From Betaproteobacteria bacterium (GTDB lineage: Bacteria > Pseudomonadota > Gammaproteobacteria > Burkholderiales > Casimicrobiaceae), in the NCBI GenBank assembly GCA_013298765.1, contig JAAFJA010000004.1:294636-358635 (forward strand): a stretch of 64,000 nucleotides of DNA, in the 5' to 3' direction. The position numbers and the translations under genes were made by a program. Positions 9,907 to 18,690 of the stretch are shown in pieces; position 1 is the stretch's first letter; each line of letters opens with the position of its first letter. The notes beneath the pieces are model-generated. The model made no database searches. It saw only the letters and a program-made list of their open reading frames with translations, and was not told the origin of the DNA.

Positions 9907-10944
9907 ATGACCAAAAAATCTGCGTCAGTTACAGGCGCAAAAACCACTTCTGCCAACGAATCCACGACCAAACCGCCAGCGCGTCTCAAACCGGCTAAAA
10001 ACGCGCTTGCCGAACGTGTTTTGACCGCTGTTTCCGTCGATCTTGCCGAAGCCGAGCCGTACATCGCTGCATCTCATGCACCAGCGACCGTGCGAGCGTA
10101 TGCCAACGCCGCACGAGATTTCGCTAACTTTGGAGGCACGATCCCGACGACAGCGGAATTTCTTTGCCGATACCTCGCCCATTGCGCGAACCGAAAACTC
10201 GCGGTCGCCACCATCGAGTTGCGTTTAACAGCAATCCACGCTGCACACGTCGAACTCAATGAACGCACGCCCGTCGAGAGTCGGATCGTGAAGCGCACCA
10301 TGCAGGGCATACGGCGAACCGTTGGCGGAAGGCAGAAGGCGGCTACGCCGATTCTCAAAGAAGATTTGCTTCACATGCTGTTACTGGCTTCGCGGCAGGA
10401 GCCAAATAAAGCAGCACGGGACACTTGTCTGTTACTTGTCGGATTCGCGAGCGCATGCCGCAGGTCTGAACTTGCAAGTGTTCGATTGCGCGACATCGCT
10501 AAAGTCACTAACGGTGTTGAGATTTTCTTACCTGTCTCAAAAACAGATCAACAGAAAAACGGTCGCGTGGTGTTCCTTCCCTACGCCGCTGGAAATCGTT
10601 GTCCGGTCAAGGCACTGGATCATTGGATCGCGGTAGCCAATATCACTGAACCGGATGAGTTTGTATTTCGCGCGGTAAATCGCCACGATCAGATTTCAAC
10701 GAAACCGCTTTCTGCAAAAGGTGTGTCGATTGTGGTGAAAGCCAGTGCGAACCGCATCGACTTGTTCGACGACGAAAGTCACCGTTACAGCGCTCACGGA
10801 CTTCGCAGCGGGTTCGTGACGCAAGCGACGATAAGCGGATTTCAAGCATTTCAAATCAAAGAACAGACAGGTCACAAGAGCGATGCAACAGTTGCTCGGT
10901 ACACGCGCGTAGTCAATCGAAGGAAGCTGCCGAGTTTGTTGTGA
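9907..10944 (+). CDS. Tyrosine recombinase (second integrase of the island)
   Basis: 345-aa site-specific recombinase of the phage-integrase/XerD superfamily. Residues 50-140 form a SAM-like core-binding domain. The catalytic set is visible: Arg near 185 (CRRSEL), Lys212 (SKTDQQ), His297 and Arg300 (HGLRSG), His323 (TGHKSD) and the nucleophile Tyr332 (ARYTRV). All six residues are present, so it should be active. A Lys/Thr/Ala-rich tail precedes the core-binding domain. It is not closely similar to the integrase at 20582-22000 and sits amid cargo rather than next to a tRNA, so it may belong to a nested or older element, or serve rearrangement of the cargo. I found no attachment repeat for it. 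Confidence 0.9.
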   Translation: MTKKSASVTGAKTTSANESTTKPPARLKPAKNALAERVLTAVSVDLAEAEPYIAASHAPATVRAYANAARDFANFGGTIPTTAEFLCRYLAHCANRKLAVATIELRLTAIHAAHVELNERTPVESRIVKRTMQGIRRTVGGRQKAATPILKEDLLHMLLLASRQEPNKAARDTCLLLVGFASACRRSELASVRLRDIAKVTNGVEIFLPVSKTDQQKNGRVVFLPYAAGNRCPVKALDHWIAVANITEPDEFVFRAVNRHDQISTKPLSAKGVSIVVKASANRIDLFDDESHRYSAHGLRSGFVTQATISGFQAFQIKEQTGHKSDATVARYTRVVNRRKLPSLL

Positions 10945-11039
10945 GGCCGTATCCGAAATAAAGCAGCTTCCTCACCGTCGCCCCGCATACGTCGGACGCG
11001 AGTGACGACTCAATCCCCAAACGATTTGGCTTCGGACGG

Positions 11040-13004
11040 CTAGCTGGTAGATGTTTCAGGTATTGAACTTTGACTCTCTCTGTTCATCACACGCGCTACT
11101 AGGCTCGCACCGGTTGCCGTCTCGTAGCGCGTAGGAAGTTTTTCCCGGAGCTTAAAAAGTCTTGCGTTCGCATGCCTAGTTAGTTGCCCATAAGTCGTCG
11201 CAAGAATTCGAGCGCGAGTAACGCCTTCTTCTTTGATCTCTTTCTCTCTGCTCGTTCTCGCTGCGATCTCGTGGCCGACAACAAAAACTCGGAACATAGG
11301 TGTGCCGTCAAGGGCTCCGCTATTCAAGAAATCTTGAGCGTAACCATCGGCTTGAGTCATTTCTTCCCGTCCGATTGCGGAGGCTCCTTTTTTTAGTTCG
11401 ATTATCAGTGCGTTCTGTATTCGAATGAGACTTTGATCGTGGCTATCAACTTCCTCGGTTGCAACTATTGAGCACGTTGCATCGGACAGCACAATAATGT
11501 CAGGACGCTGCGCACTATTGCGAAACGCATCACCAGATACTCTCTTGTTGAAAATCTTTTGGGCTGCTGTACGCAGAGAAACGTTTGATGCGTATTCGTG
11601 ACTATCGAATTCAGGGCCAAAAAGCCATCTGGCTTGTGTCACAAGCGGATGCAATGTGTGCAACTCATCGGTCGTTGATTCTCCACAAAGTTTTTCGATC
11701 GCGGCAATGACAGCGAGCCGTTTGTCGATTTCATCGAGCACCGTCAATGCGTCACGAATCGACCACTGGCTAAGTAGCCTATCGAGACCTTCAATATCGG
11801 TGTCGTCGAGTTTTGTTAGCCTGTTCAGTAACGAAACCCCACTTCTCGATCTCTCAAGGTTGATTACTGCCTGCACAGCGACTGAGAGCGATTCAGTATT
11901 TATGGTCGGATTTCGGCTGACAACCTCCTGTGCAAAGGATGCGACTTCAATTCTTCCAAGCGGTGTAAGTTCGCGCAGTTGCTCCCGATTGCGCATCAGC
12001 GCATCCTCTGAATTTTCTTCGACGAACGATTCTGAGATACGACTAAGGACATCATCTGTGTATTTCGCGACCCCTTCAAACAGCGCACCCGATTCGGCAG
12101 ATTGGCGGAAGCGAGACCAATCGGGCTCTAACTCTTTGATCCATTCGTCGCCGCCCTGAACGACTATCGCGTAGCGTTTAGCGAGCCTACTGCGCCGATC
12201 AATCAATGTAGCTCCACCAACAAACCAACTTGGTAAGCCAACAAGCCTTCGGTTAATCCAAAAAGCTACACCTTGGTACAGGGTTGAAGGAGCTGACTTA
12301 CTCGAATCCAGTACAAATGCTTCCACCGTTAGCCCTGGCGAAATGTAGAGAGTTTCTTGTTCAATCAACCCGGGCAATTCGGCTAATGCAATCGAGTGCC
12401 CGTTTACGCGAACAGAGAATCGCGGATCGTGAATAAACCTCGCCGCCAAAATCGCACCGACTTTAGATGCGTCGGGAAGATGTCGATCAACAACTACCGA
12501 AAGTTTAGTGCCGTGCTTAACGATCTTGTCCGGGTTTAATTCGGCTTCAATTTTAAACGGCGTTCTCGAACTGTGGGTGCTCACAACAAAACGATAGCCT
12601 TTATCATCGCGGCAGGTATCGACGGTGTAGCGATCTGCAAAGCAAAGCATCCCATGCCTTCCGACACCGAATCGGCCATATGCTTTTCGCTTCCAGTCTT
12701 TACGCTCTGCCGGGAATTCAACGCTTTGACCTTGATGTTTAGCTCGGTCATACGAGAGCTTCATCCAGCGAGCCTTAAACTGCGTCGAACTCATGCCGTG
12801 TCCGTCATCTTCGACGACTAGCGGTAATCCTTTTGCTCCGGGAATCGTTATGTTGACAAACGATGCACCCGCATCCCACGCATTTGCGACGAGTTCTGTC
12901 AGCGCCACCTCTGGATCGTGCGCGATACGGCCAAGTGTCCGAATCAGATAGTCTTCTTCAAAGAGTGAACCGAATTCTTTTTGATTACTTGTTCGACTTA
13001 CCAC
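11040..13004 (-). CDS. GHKL ATPase fused to a C-terminal PD-(D/E)xK nuclease domain
   Basis: 654 aa. The N-terminus is a GHKL (Hsp90/MutL-type) ATPase: N-box with Glu37, Asn41 and Asp44 (ELVANAWDAGA), G1 box DDGHGM at 66-71, and G2 box GRFGVGRHG at 110-118. Residues 200-450 are a middle region of unknown fold. The C-terminus has PD-(D/E)xK motifs: RPDIIVLSD (Asp503), ALIIELKKG (Glu537-x-Lys539) and a Gln552 in TQADGYAQDF, the usual arrangement of an active nuclease of the Shedu/restriction type. An ATP-driven clamp joined to a nuclease fits a defence effector. It is the last gene of a three-gene minus-strand set with the PIN-like and small genes, 127 nt after the PIN-like gene. Both domain calls rest on motifs; the function is inferred. 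Confidence 0.85.
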   Translation of the reverse strand: MVSRTSNQKEFGSLFEEDYLIRTLGRIAHDPEVALTELVANAWDAGASFVNITIPGAKGLPLVVEDDGHGMSSTQFKARWMKLSYDRAKHQGQSVEFPAERKDWKRKAYGRFGVGRHGMLCFADRYTVDTCRDDKGYRFVVSTHSSRTPFKIEAELNPDKIVKHGTKLSVVVDRHLPDASKVGAILAARFIHDPRFSVRVNGHSIALAELPGLIEQETLYISPGLTVEAFVLDSSKSAPSTLYQGVAFWINRRLVGLPSWFVGGATLIDRRSRLAKRYAIVVQGGDEWIKELEPDWSRFRQSAESGALFEGVAKYTDDVLSRISESFVEENSEDALMRNREQLRELTPLGRIEVASFAQEVVSRNPTINTESLSVAVQAVINLERSRSGVSLLNRLTKLDDTDIEGLDRLLSQWSIRDALTVLDEIDKRLAVIAAIEKLCGESTTDELHTLHPLVTQARWLFGPEFDSHEYASNVSLRTAAQKIFNKRVSGDAFRNSAQRPDIIVLSDATCSIVATEEVDSHDQSLIRIQNALIIELKKGASAIGREEMTQADGYAQDFLNSGALDGTPMFRVFVVGHEIAARTSREKEIKEEGVTRARILATTYGQLTRHANARLFKLREKLPTRYETATGASLVARVMNRESQSSIPETSTS

Positions 13005-13131
13005 TCTTGCCTCGCAGACGAAAAATACTGTGCAGCACTACGCCGCAACGTAGCCTATGTGCGAGTTTAACGCTTGACTAGCAGCGAAATGCTGTGGCTG
13101 ATCGCTCTCCGCAGCTGACTCACTCAGGGGA

Positions 13132-14475
13132 CTAGGTTAAGGAGCAGTAACTGCGTAACTCGCTTTCAAGGCTGCTTATGAGCACTGTTAGCTCCCCATT
13201 TGTCAATCGTGATCTATTCGCACGCTCTTGACGGGCGATGTCCGAGTAGAAGCGCTTTTCAAGCGCCGCGTCGAATTCCTCTGTGCCATGCCCAAATCTC
13301 GGCGAAGCAGGGATGGTATATGGCCTCTCGCCGTCTTGCCGAACGGCAAAAACGCGAAGTGAATTTGTCCTAAGAACATCGGCGAGTCCTTCATCGAAGG
13401 TCAAGAATCCGGGTACTGTGTGTCGTGCAAAGTCAAATGGCTCAAACGTTCCGATCCGTTCCATTCCTCGCAGATGAGCTAAATCCCACGACATGCCATT
13501 GATCTCTTTGATGAGTTTTTCAAACGGTTTGCCTGTTTGTATTTTGCGAAAAAAAAGCAAGTTCTGATGTTGCTCAAAATAGGTCGACGCGAGTACAAGT
13601 TCTCGTTGAGATACTTTGCCCAACTTAACGTGCATGAAAGCCAGTAGTTTTTCGATTTTTGCGTGGAGACTTTTTTGCGGCGACTCCCATTGAATCAGCA
13701 CTGACTTTAGAAGAATTGCTTTTTTTGTCAGTTGAAAAACACACAGTTCTCGTGCTACCGCTTTCATCTCTGGAGCATGAAGTAATGTATGTTTAAGGGC
13801 GGCGACTTCGCGGGCGTGACGATCTGCCGAGTGTCGTGATCTGACGACGCCGCATCTTTGGAAGAGCCCGGCGTCGATTGAGCGAAGGTGCGCATAGGCT
13901 TCCAACGTTGCCTCAAACGCGCCCAGTGTTTTCCGGTCTTCTAAAGAAACGATGTTCTCCAGCACGTATGGAAGCGGGTCTATATTGATGTGGCCTTCCG
14001 CAATGAACGCGATGACCTCCGCCACATCTTCAGGGAGACCGTCGGAGCGCTCGCCTTGTGTCAAGCGACGAAGATAGCTGGCAGCTTGAGTGTCGAGCCC
14101 GATTGAGTAGTCAATCGCTAGAAGATTCACGCCGTCGCTCGACTTTTCGCTGAGTGTGCGTGCGTCTAAGAATAAAACTTCGGAATCACCAAATAGGCTA
14201 ATCGAAGTTGCTGTTTTTGAAAATTTTCGATTGATTAGGCCATTCAGCGAAATCCCTTTCGGTACGGCAAAGATAAATCGCCACGGGTTAATCAGCGGCA
14301 TGTACTTCAGGTATCTCTCCGTTGCCGCTGCAATTGTGTCTGCATGCAAAACCTGTAAAACGCACTCCTCTTCGAGCGCACGTACTTGTGGCATCGCGCC
14401 GCTGCGTTCTAGGTGAGCTGTTGCGTCAAACACTCTCTGCATCGGGTTAGTGTATTGTCTTTGCGATGCGATCAA
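13132..14475 (-). CDS. Unknown protein with PIN-like signature, partner of the GHKL-nuclease
   Basis: 447 aa, not matched to a named family. Acidic residues are spaced as in PIN-like nucleases: LFLDARTL near residue 100, LLAIDYSIGLD near 120, SWDLAHLRGME near 330 and PGFLTFDEGL near 360. The last is the typical closing strand and Asp of a PIN fold. The middle third is helical. The start codon overlaps the stop of the upstream small gene (ATGA), so translation is coupled, and the GHKL-nuclease follows. If the PIN reading is right, the operon pairs a possible RNase with a possible DNase under an ATPase. The alternative is a structural partner whose Asp residues are coincidental. Confidence 0.7.
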   Translation of the reverse strand: MIASQRQYTNPMQRVFDATAHLERSGAMPQVRALEEECVLQVLHADTIAAATERYLKYMPLINPWRFIFAVPKGISLNGLINRKFSKTATSISLFGDSEVLFLDARTLSEKSSDGVNLLAIDYSIGLDTQAASYLRRLTQGERSDGLPEDVAEVIAFIAEGHINIDPLPYVLENIVSLEDRKTLGAFEATLEAYAHLRSIDAGLFQRCGVVRSRHSADRHAREVAALKHTLLHAPEMKAVARELCVFQLTKKAILLKSVLIQWESPQKSLHAKIEKLLAFMHVKLGKVSQRELVLASTYFEQHQNLLFFRKIQTGKPFEKLIKEINGMSWDLAHLRGMERIGTFEPFDFARHTVPGFLTFDEGLADVLRTNSLRVFAVRQDGERPYTIPASPRFGHGTEEFDAALEKRFYSDIARQERANRSRLTNGELTVLISSLESELRSYCSLT

Positions 14476-14723
14476 TCCCAGCGATCAGGATCAAGGCACT
14501 TCGCCGCGCGGTACTCTGCCACGAGTTGGCGAACGCGGGGCAGTAATTCATTGGGAACACGCAGCACTTTGCTGGCCGTACTGGTTCTCCAATTGCGCGC
14601 TTGAGACGCCTGCGTGGGCTGCGGTTTTTCTGTTACTCGCGGTAACTCTTTGCGTTTAGCGGTAACCGTGAGTTCGTTGGCGTTGTTACCGCGAAGTGCG
14701 GCGGTGTTGGTTGCGTTCTGCAT
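14472..14723 (-). CDS. Small protein, first gene of the GHKL/PIN-like operon
   Basis: 83 aa from the ATG at 14723; an in-frame TTG at 14774 would add 17 residues. I prefer the ATG because a GAG lies about 8 nt upstream. The N-terminal half is Thr/Asn/Lys-rich and probably disordered. The C-terminus SKVLRVPNELLPRVRQLVAE is a predicted amphipathic helix, of the sort seen in short DNA-binding or partner-binding proteins of mobile elements. Its stop overlaps the start of the 447-aa gene by ATGA. Function unknown; a regulatory or adaptor role is a guess from size and position. Confidence 0.55.
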   Translation of the reverse strand: MQNATNTAALRGNNANELTVTAKRKELPRVTEKPQPTQASQARNWRTSTASKVLRVPNELLPRVRQLVAEYRAAKCLDPDRWD

Positions 14724-14803
14724 AAATGGCTCGATTCCGATGCTGTTGTACACACCATCAAAATTAGTGTGCAATCGGTGCGAACATCATCTTTGAACAC
14801 ACA

Positions 14804-14829
14804 TAAAAAAGGCGGGTAATACCCGCCTT
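14804..14829 (-). terminator. Intrinsic terminator of the primase transcript
   Basis: The 7-bp G+C stem GGCGGGT/ACCCGCC around an AAT loop is extended by A-T pairs. On the minus strand it is followed by six or more T residues. It lies 18 nt past the primase stop and isolates the phage-like block from the cargo operon. Confidence 0.88.
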
Positions 14830-14846
14830 GTAATCATGCCGTGCGC

Positions 14847-17471
14847 TTACGCCATACTCTCACGCAAACGAAAACCTACAAACAAATTGTGCTTGCTACG
14901 GCGCGTCGCCACAAAGCGCTTTGCGACGAGTTGCGCCCTGAATTTCGCCGCCGACAGTGCCGCGCGCAAGTGCCCATCGCAGTAAGTCTTGTAGCTCTCG
15001 TGTGCGATACCCGCCTGAGTGGTGTACCTGTGCGTTACCGTGGCATCGACCAAACCATCCTCATCGGTAGGCGCTTCTTCGCAACATGCTTTGAGCCAAG
15101 CCGCCACCGAATCCATGCGCAAACGATGGGTGGCTTCCGCACGCTCAACCGCCGGACAGCCACCCAACCCTTCGCTGGCATACAGCCGCGCCCCCTTGAG
15201 CATCCAGTTCAAAACACCAGAACGCTCCTTGAGTAATTTCTCCTCAAGCTGCTTGTCATCGTTTTGTTTCAAGAAGCTCGCAGCAAACGGCAACAGACGA
15301 AGCCGACGCCACATGGGTTCGTCGTTGGCGTCAATCTCCATCAACTGGTTGGTCGAGAGCCACAGCTTGCCTTCTGGCTTAAACGAGAACTCCTCGCCAT
15401 AGGTAGCTCGCCCCACCAACTCATCACCCCCCGCGAATTGCTTCACAAATGCCTTGTCCAAACCGCGATCCTCTTTGGTTTCGGTACAAATAACGTGACG
15501 CGCTCCGTGCAGACGCGCGATCGCAGGTGAAGGCGCGTTGGGGTTGTCGCCGTAGGCATTAGTCAACAACGAGGGTTTGACGGAAATGCCGTAATCACCC
15601 GCAATATCCTTCGTCACCCGCATAAACGTGCCTTTGCCATTCGCTCCCGTACCGTAGGGCACAAAGAAGACCTGCTCCCGCGCATGACCATACAGCGTGT
15701 AGCCGATGCTGCGCTGGAGGTACCGGGCAAACGGCAGATCGTCTTGGGTGATCGACTTGAGAAAGGCGATCCACATCGGACATTTCGCCGCAGCATCAAA
15801 TTCGGCATTCATCTGACGGCGCAACCAGTCGGCGGGCTGCGCGGCACGGAATACACCCGTATCCAGATCAATCACGCCGTTCTTGACCGCGAGCAGATTG
15901 GGAGCCAGATCGAAATCCCGGTCGGACACCAACATCACGGGGAACAATTGCGCATGTTGAGCGATTGCGGCATATTGGGCGCGAGTGCGAAAGCGAGCCA
16001 GATTTTTCTTCTGCTCATCGGGCGTCGTGGCATACAGCCCGTCAATCATTTCGCGCACTCGCATCAGCGGCGCTTGCTCGTCACGACGCCACACCACGCC
16101 GTTGAAGTGATACCACGTGCGTTCCTCCGGGTTATAGCGAAGCTCGCCACTGTGGGTCACTGCAAACTGCTCGGCAAGCGAGGATTCACTGGGCTCAGAG
16201 GCGGTGGCTGCGTTTTTCGTATCGCTTGATTGCTTGGCCATGAAGAACACGGTGGCGATATTCACGCCACCCACGAGATCCTTAAAACCGTCCCAAACAC
16301 GGCGTTGCGACGCCTCATCGTAGTTATTGCGCGCAGTGGTTTTTGACCAGCGATCCCACAGCACGAAACCATGCTCACCCAAATTCCAACTGTGCAGCGC
16401 CGCGCCCACGCGAAACCATTCACGGTAGTCATCGGACGAGATACGCTTGAGCGCGGCTTTTACATCGCGACGAGTGGGTGACGAATCGGCTTTAGGCTGT
16501 TCGCTTGCCGACGAGCGCTTTTGCGCGATACGGTCATGGTCACCAGCGGTTTCGCTTTGGGACGAGTTGGCCTTGTTGTTAGCGGGCTTCGTGTCGCTTG
16601 ACTCAACATCAAGTTCGAGTTTCAGACGCTTTGTCAACGCGGCGATGGTTACCGGCTGCGCGTCTTCGTCAACGTGTACGACGTTAACCAAATACGGTGG
16701 CGTGTACTTGTGGTTCAACGAGCCGGGAACACGCATTGCACGCGCCAGATCGCAAATGTTGGGATCACCGCCCAGACGCGCCGCCAGCGCCTTCTGGACA
16801 GCACGAAACTGCGCGACCGTGCAGTCGTCGGTGCGCCAGTACGCATGAAACCGACCCGGCGACGATTCAACGATCAAGTGCGGCTGGACGCGCAGCGAAA
16901 GCAGTGTGGCGAACAAATCGTCGCGCGACATTTTCTTGGTCGGCTCGTCAATGTCGACCCATACGGCGTGAACTGCATTCACTGCCTCTTTACAGCGACG
17001 GCTGCCGTCAATACGGTTGATCGCCAGAGAGACGTTCAATCCATGTAGATTGGCTTTGACCAGCTTTGCTGCCATCTCGGTGTTCCAGACGCTTACCGTG
17101 GTCTCGCCATCGCTATTTCCTCTCTTGGATGAGAATGTCTGAAACTGTGCTGCCTGCTCGCCATGAAAGAAACGCTTGAAGTGGCGCATCGCGCCCCGAT
17201 CAATCTCGGGCGGTGCTTCGGGCTTTTGCTTTGGTTTCGTTTTCTTTGCGGCTTTTGTGGTCAATGGGGATGATGACGACAACGCGGTGGAAAGTGAAGA
17301 TGTGCGAGTGTCACGGCGATGGGGGTGTTCTTTCTGATCTTTGCTTTCTTCGGTTTTAACGTTCTTCGTGAATTCACGAGCCTTTGCAGGTTCATGAGCG
17401 TGATCGACGTTGCGGTTTTTCTTCGTATTGCTTGCACTTTTGTTCGTGCTGCGTGGTGTGGACTTTTTCAT
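14847..17471 (-). CDS. P4-like primase-helicase (AEP primase plus SF3/D5-type helicase)
   Basis: 874 aa from the ATG at 17471, which has AGGA upstream; a longer in-frame form begins at 17501. After about 90 Lys/Ser-rich residues comes an archaeo-eukaryotic-type primase domain with the catalytic VDID (173-175) and HLIVESSPGRFHAYW. Next is a PriCT-like module (about 340-400, DDYREWFRVGAAL), then a D5-N region. The superfamily 3 helicase has Walker A GTGANGKGT at about 607-615, followed by HVICTETKEDRGLDKAF and KLWLSTNQL. Such proteins initiate replication of P4-type satellites and related integrative elements, binding an origin and both priming and unwinding. A candidate origin lies just upstream. 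Downstream is a strong terminator. Confidence 0.92.
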   Translation of the reverse strand: MKKSTPRSTNKSASNTKKNRNVDHAHEPAKAREFTKNVKTEESKDQKEHPHRRDTRTSSLSTALSSSSPLTTKAAKKTKPKQKPEAPPEIDRGAMRHFKRFFHGEQAAQFQTFSSKRGNSDGETTVSVWNTEMAAKLVKANLHGLNVSLAINRIDGSRRCKEAVNAVHAVWVDIDEPTKKMSRDDLFATLLSLRVQPHLIVESSPGRFHAYWRTDDCTVAQFRAVQKALAARLGGDPNICDLARAMRVPGSLNHKYTPPYLVNVVHVDEDAQPVTIAALTKRLKLELDVESSDTKPANNKANSSQSETAGDHDRIAQKRSSASEQPKADSSPTRRDVKAALKRISSDDYREWFRVGAALHSWNLGEHGFVLWDRWSKTTARNNYDEASQRRVWDGFKDLVGGVNIATVFFMAKQSSDTKNAATASEPSESSLAEQFAVTHSGELRYNPEERTWYHFNGVVWRRDEQAPLMRVREMIDGLYATTPDEQKKNLARFRTRAQYAAIAQHAQLFPVMLVSDRDFDLAPNLLAVKNGVIDLDTGVFRAAQPADWLRRQMNAEFDAAAKCPMWIAFLKSITQDDLPFARYLQRSIGYTLYGHAREQVFFVPYGTGANGKGTFMRVTKDIAGDYGISVKPSLLTNAYGDNPNAPSPAIARLHGARHVICTETKEDRGLDKAFVKQFAGGDELVGRATYGEEFSFKPEGKLWLSTNQLMEIDANDEPMWRRLRLLPFAASFLKQNDDKQLEEKLLKERSGVLNWMLKGARLYASEGLGGCPAVERAEATHRLRMDSVAAWLKACCEEAPTDEDGLVDATVTHRYTTQAGIAHESYKTYCDGHLRAALSAAKFRAQLVAKRFVATRRSKHNLFVGFRLRESMA

Positions 17472-17685
17472 AGGGGTTCCTGTAATTGGTAATTCGTTCA
17501 ATCGCGTGAACGTTTCAAATGGTTCAAATGCTTGAGGTCGCTCAGGGCAGACACACGGCTCATCTGCTGTGTCCGTACCGATGCGGTATTCGCTGGGCTA
17601 TTGGCAACGGGTCGTTTTCCCAAAAAAGAAGAGAAGAGCCGCTGGTGTTTTCCGCCGTTACTGTGACCGTGGAGACTTTTCTTGC

Positions 17686-17789
17686 GTGGAAGCAGTGGAA
17701 GCGATTCTGCGAATCGCAATTACTGTTCAATCGCAATAGCTATCTTTAGTGGTCAATAGTTAAGAAAGAAACGCTTCCACTGCTTCCAC
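17686..17789. repeat. 18-bp perfect inverted repeat with 68-bp spacer
   Basis: The left arm GTGGAAGCAGTGGAAGCG (17686-17703) is perfectly inverted at 17772-17789. Each arm is itself a 9-bp direct repeat (GTGGAAGCA, GTGGAAGCG). The spacer is A/T-rich and contains another small hairpin. It could be a replication initiator site or an operator. Confidence 0.85.
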
Positions 17790-18007
17790 TCGGTGAAATC
17801 TCTCACCGTTTTTTCGCCGTTTTTGCCGTCCTTCTTCTCTTCTTCTTGGGGAAGAGCGCGTTTTTCTCGCAGCCGATCAACGCGGCTTGCCGTACTCACC
17901 ATACTCACCGTATTCACAGTGTTTCCGGCATTTACGGCATTGACCGAGTTGACCATTTGCGATGCCTTGGTTATTTCGCGACTGGTGGCGTGTATCCCAC
18001 CGGCCAC
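17753..18007 (-). CDS. Doubtful small ORF spanning the 9-bp repeats
   Basis: 84 codons. The iterons would encode a run of Val-Asn-x triplets (VNSVNAVNAGNTVNTV), followed by a charged segment and a WKQWKRF tail encoded by an inverted-repeat arm. It overlaps the DUF5131 gene by 37 nt in another frame. The low-complexity translation follows from the DNA repeat, so I regard it as probably non-coding. Confidence 0.2.
   Translation of the reverse strand: MAGGIHATSREITKASQMVNSVNAVNAGNTVNTVSMVSTASRVDRLREKRALPQEEEKKDGKNGEKTVRDFTEWKQWKRFFLNY
17890..17954. repeat. Seven tandem 9-bp iteron-like units
   Basis: Units read CCGTACTCA, CCATACTCA, CCGTATTCA, CAGTGTTTC, CGGCATTTA, CGGCATTGA and CCGAGTTGA in register. 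On the minus strand the best three read TGAGTACGG, TGAGTATGG and TGAATACGG, close in character to the GGTGAACA-type iterons known from P4 origins. Degeneracy rises toward the right end. Confidence 0.7.
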
Positions 18008-18690
18008 TCATTCCATTCACGACCGTCAAGCAGACGCCCGTTGGCTGATTTGCCTGAACGCTTGACGCCATCAGCGCCCCACTGCCCCCACTGTTTGAAG
18101 TGAAACGGTACGTTTTGAGCTTGGCAGTTGTGAAGAACGCGGTTGACCCACGCCGGTTGCATTGCTCGCGCACCGTGACCGCTTTCGCCACCTGCAACGA
18201 CCCAATGAATGTCACGGAGATCGAGTTCGCCAAGGTCTTCGAGTAGCGGTTCAATCGACAGCCAACGCACGTTGGCGTTCACCGCGCGCAGCACGTCAAT
18301 ACGCGGCACACCGTACTTTTTGTCCTCAACCGATACGCCAATCCATGCGTTGTCTGGAACGTCGCGGCATGCAAAGTATTCGGCCATGCGTTCAGCGCGT
18401 TTAGTCAGCACTTGATACGTGTGCTGCGGTGTGTCCGCAATCACATCCATCACGAGGTCGATATAGGCAAACGGCACATCCGCGTGAAACAAGTCGCTCA
18501 TGCTGTTGACGAAGATCAACGACGGCTCACGAATCGCATATGGTTCCCCGAGCTTCTGCGGCTGCAACGTCAACGCAAATTCGTTGGCGTAAGGACGTCG
18601 AAAATCGTCGTGTACGGCCGCACGAATCGGGATGACTTTGAAGTGGCGACTGGCTTTGCGGGTTTGGACAATATTTTCTGAGCAGCTCAT
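17971..18690 (-). CDS. DUF5131 (phage Gp37/Gp68 family) protein, C-terminal part
   Basis: 239 aa carrying most of the Gp37/Gp68-family fold: [59 protein letters not shown] and the closing FKQWGQWG. The family is common in phages and mobile elements. It resembles a radical-SAM-like TIM barrel with an N-terminal CxxCYAE motif, but its reaction is not established to my knowledge. Here that motif is on a separate upstream ORF, joined by an ATGA overlap in a different frame. The first 35 residues (MSCSENIVQ onward) have no counterpart in the usual family sequence. It may work as a two-chain protein, or record a frameshift. Confidence 0.85.
   Translation of the reverse strand: MSCSENIVQTRKASRHFKVIPIRAAVHDDFRRPYANEFALTLQPQKLGEPYAIREPSLIFVNSMSDLFHADVPFAYIDLVMDVIADTPQHTYQVLTKRAERMAEYFACRDVPDNAWIGVSVEDKKYGVPRIDVLRAVNANVRWLSIEPLLEDLGELDLRDIHWVVAGGESGHGARAMQPAWVNRVLHNCQAQNVPFHFKQWGQWGADGVKRSGKSANGRLLDGREWNEWPVGYTPPVAK

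Larger units (their letters stand above)
17472..17970. other. Repeat-rich region upstream of the primase, candidate replication origin
   Basis: About 500 bp lacking a convincing gene; open frames of 60-90 codons occur on both strands but conflict with each other. It holds an 18-bp perfect inverted repeat, a smaller hairpin (GCGATT/AATCGC) inside its spacer, and seven 9-bp tandem units. Its position next to the primase-helicase fits the origin of a P4-like element. This is inference from arrangement only. Confidence 0.5.

Noticed and set aside
15684-16229. 181-codon plus-strand frame within the primase gene
   Set aside because: Antisense to a gene with clear catalytic motifs in the opposite strand.
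17519-17749. 76-codon plus-strand frame carrying WKQWKR
   Set aside because: The motif comes from the DNA inverted repeat and is also produced on the other strand.
17890-17954. Possible CRISPR-like array
   Set aside because: Units are contiguous 9-mers without spacers, and no cas genes are nearby; iterons fit better.
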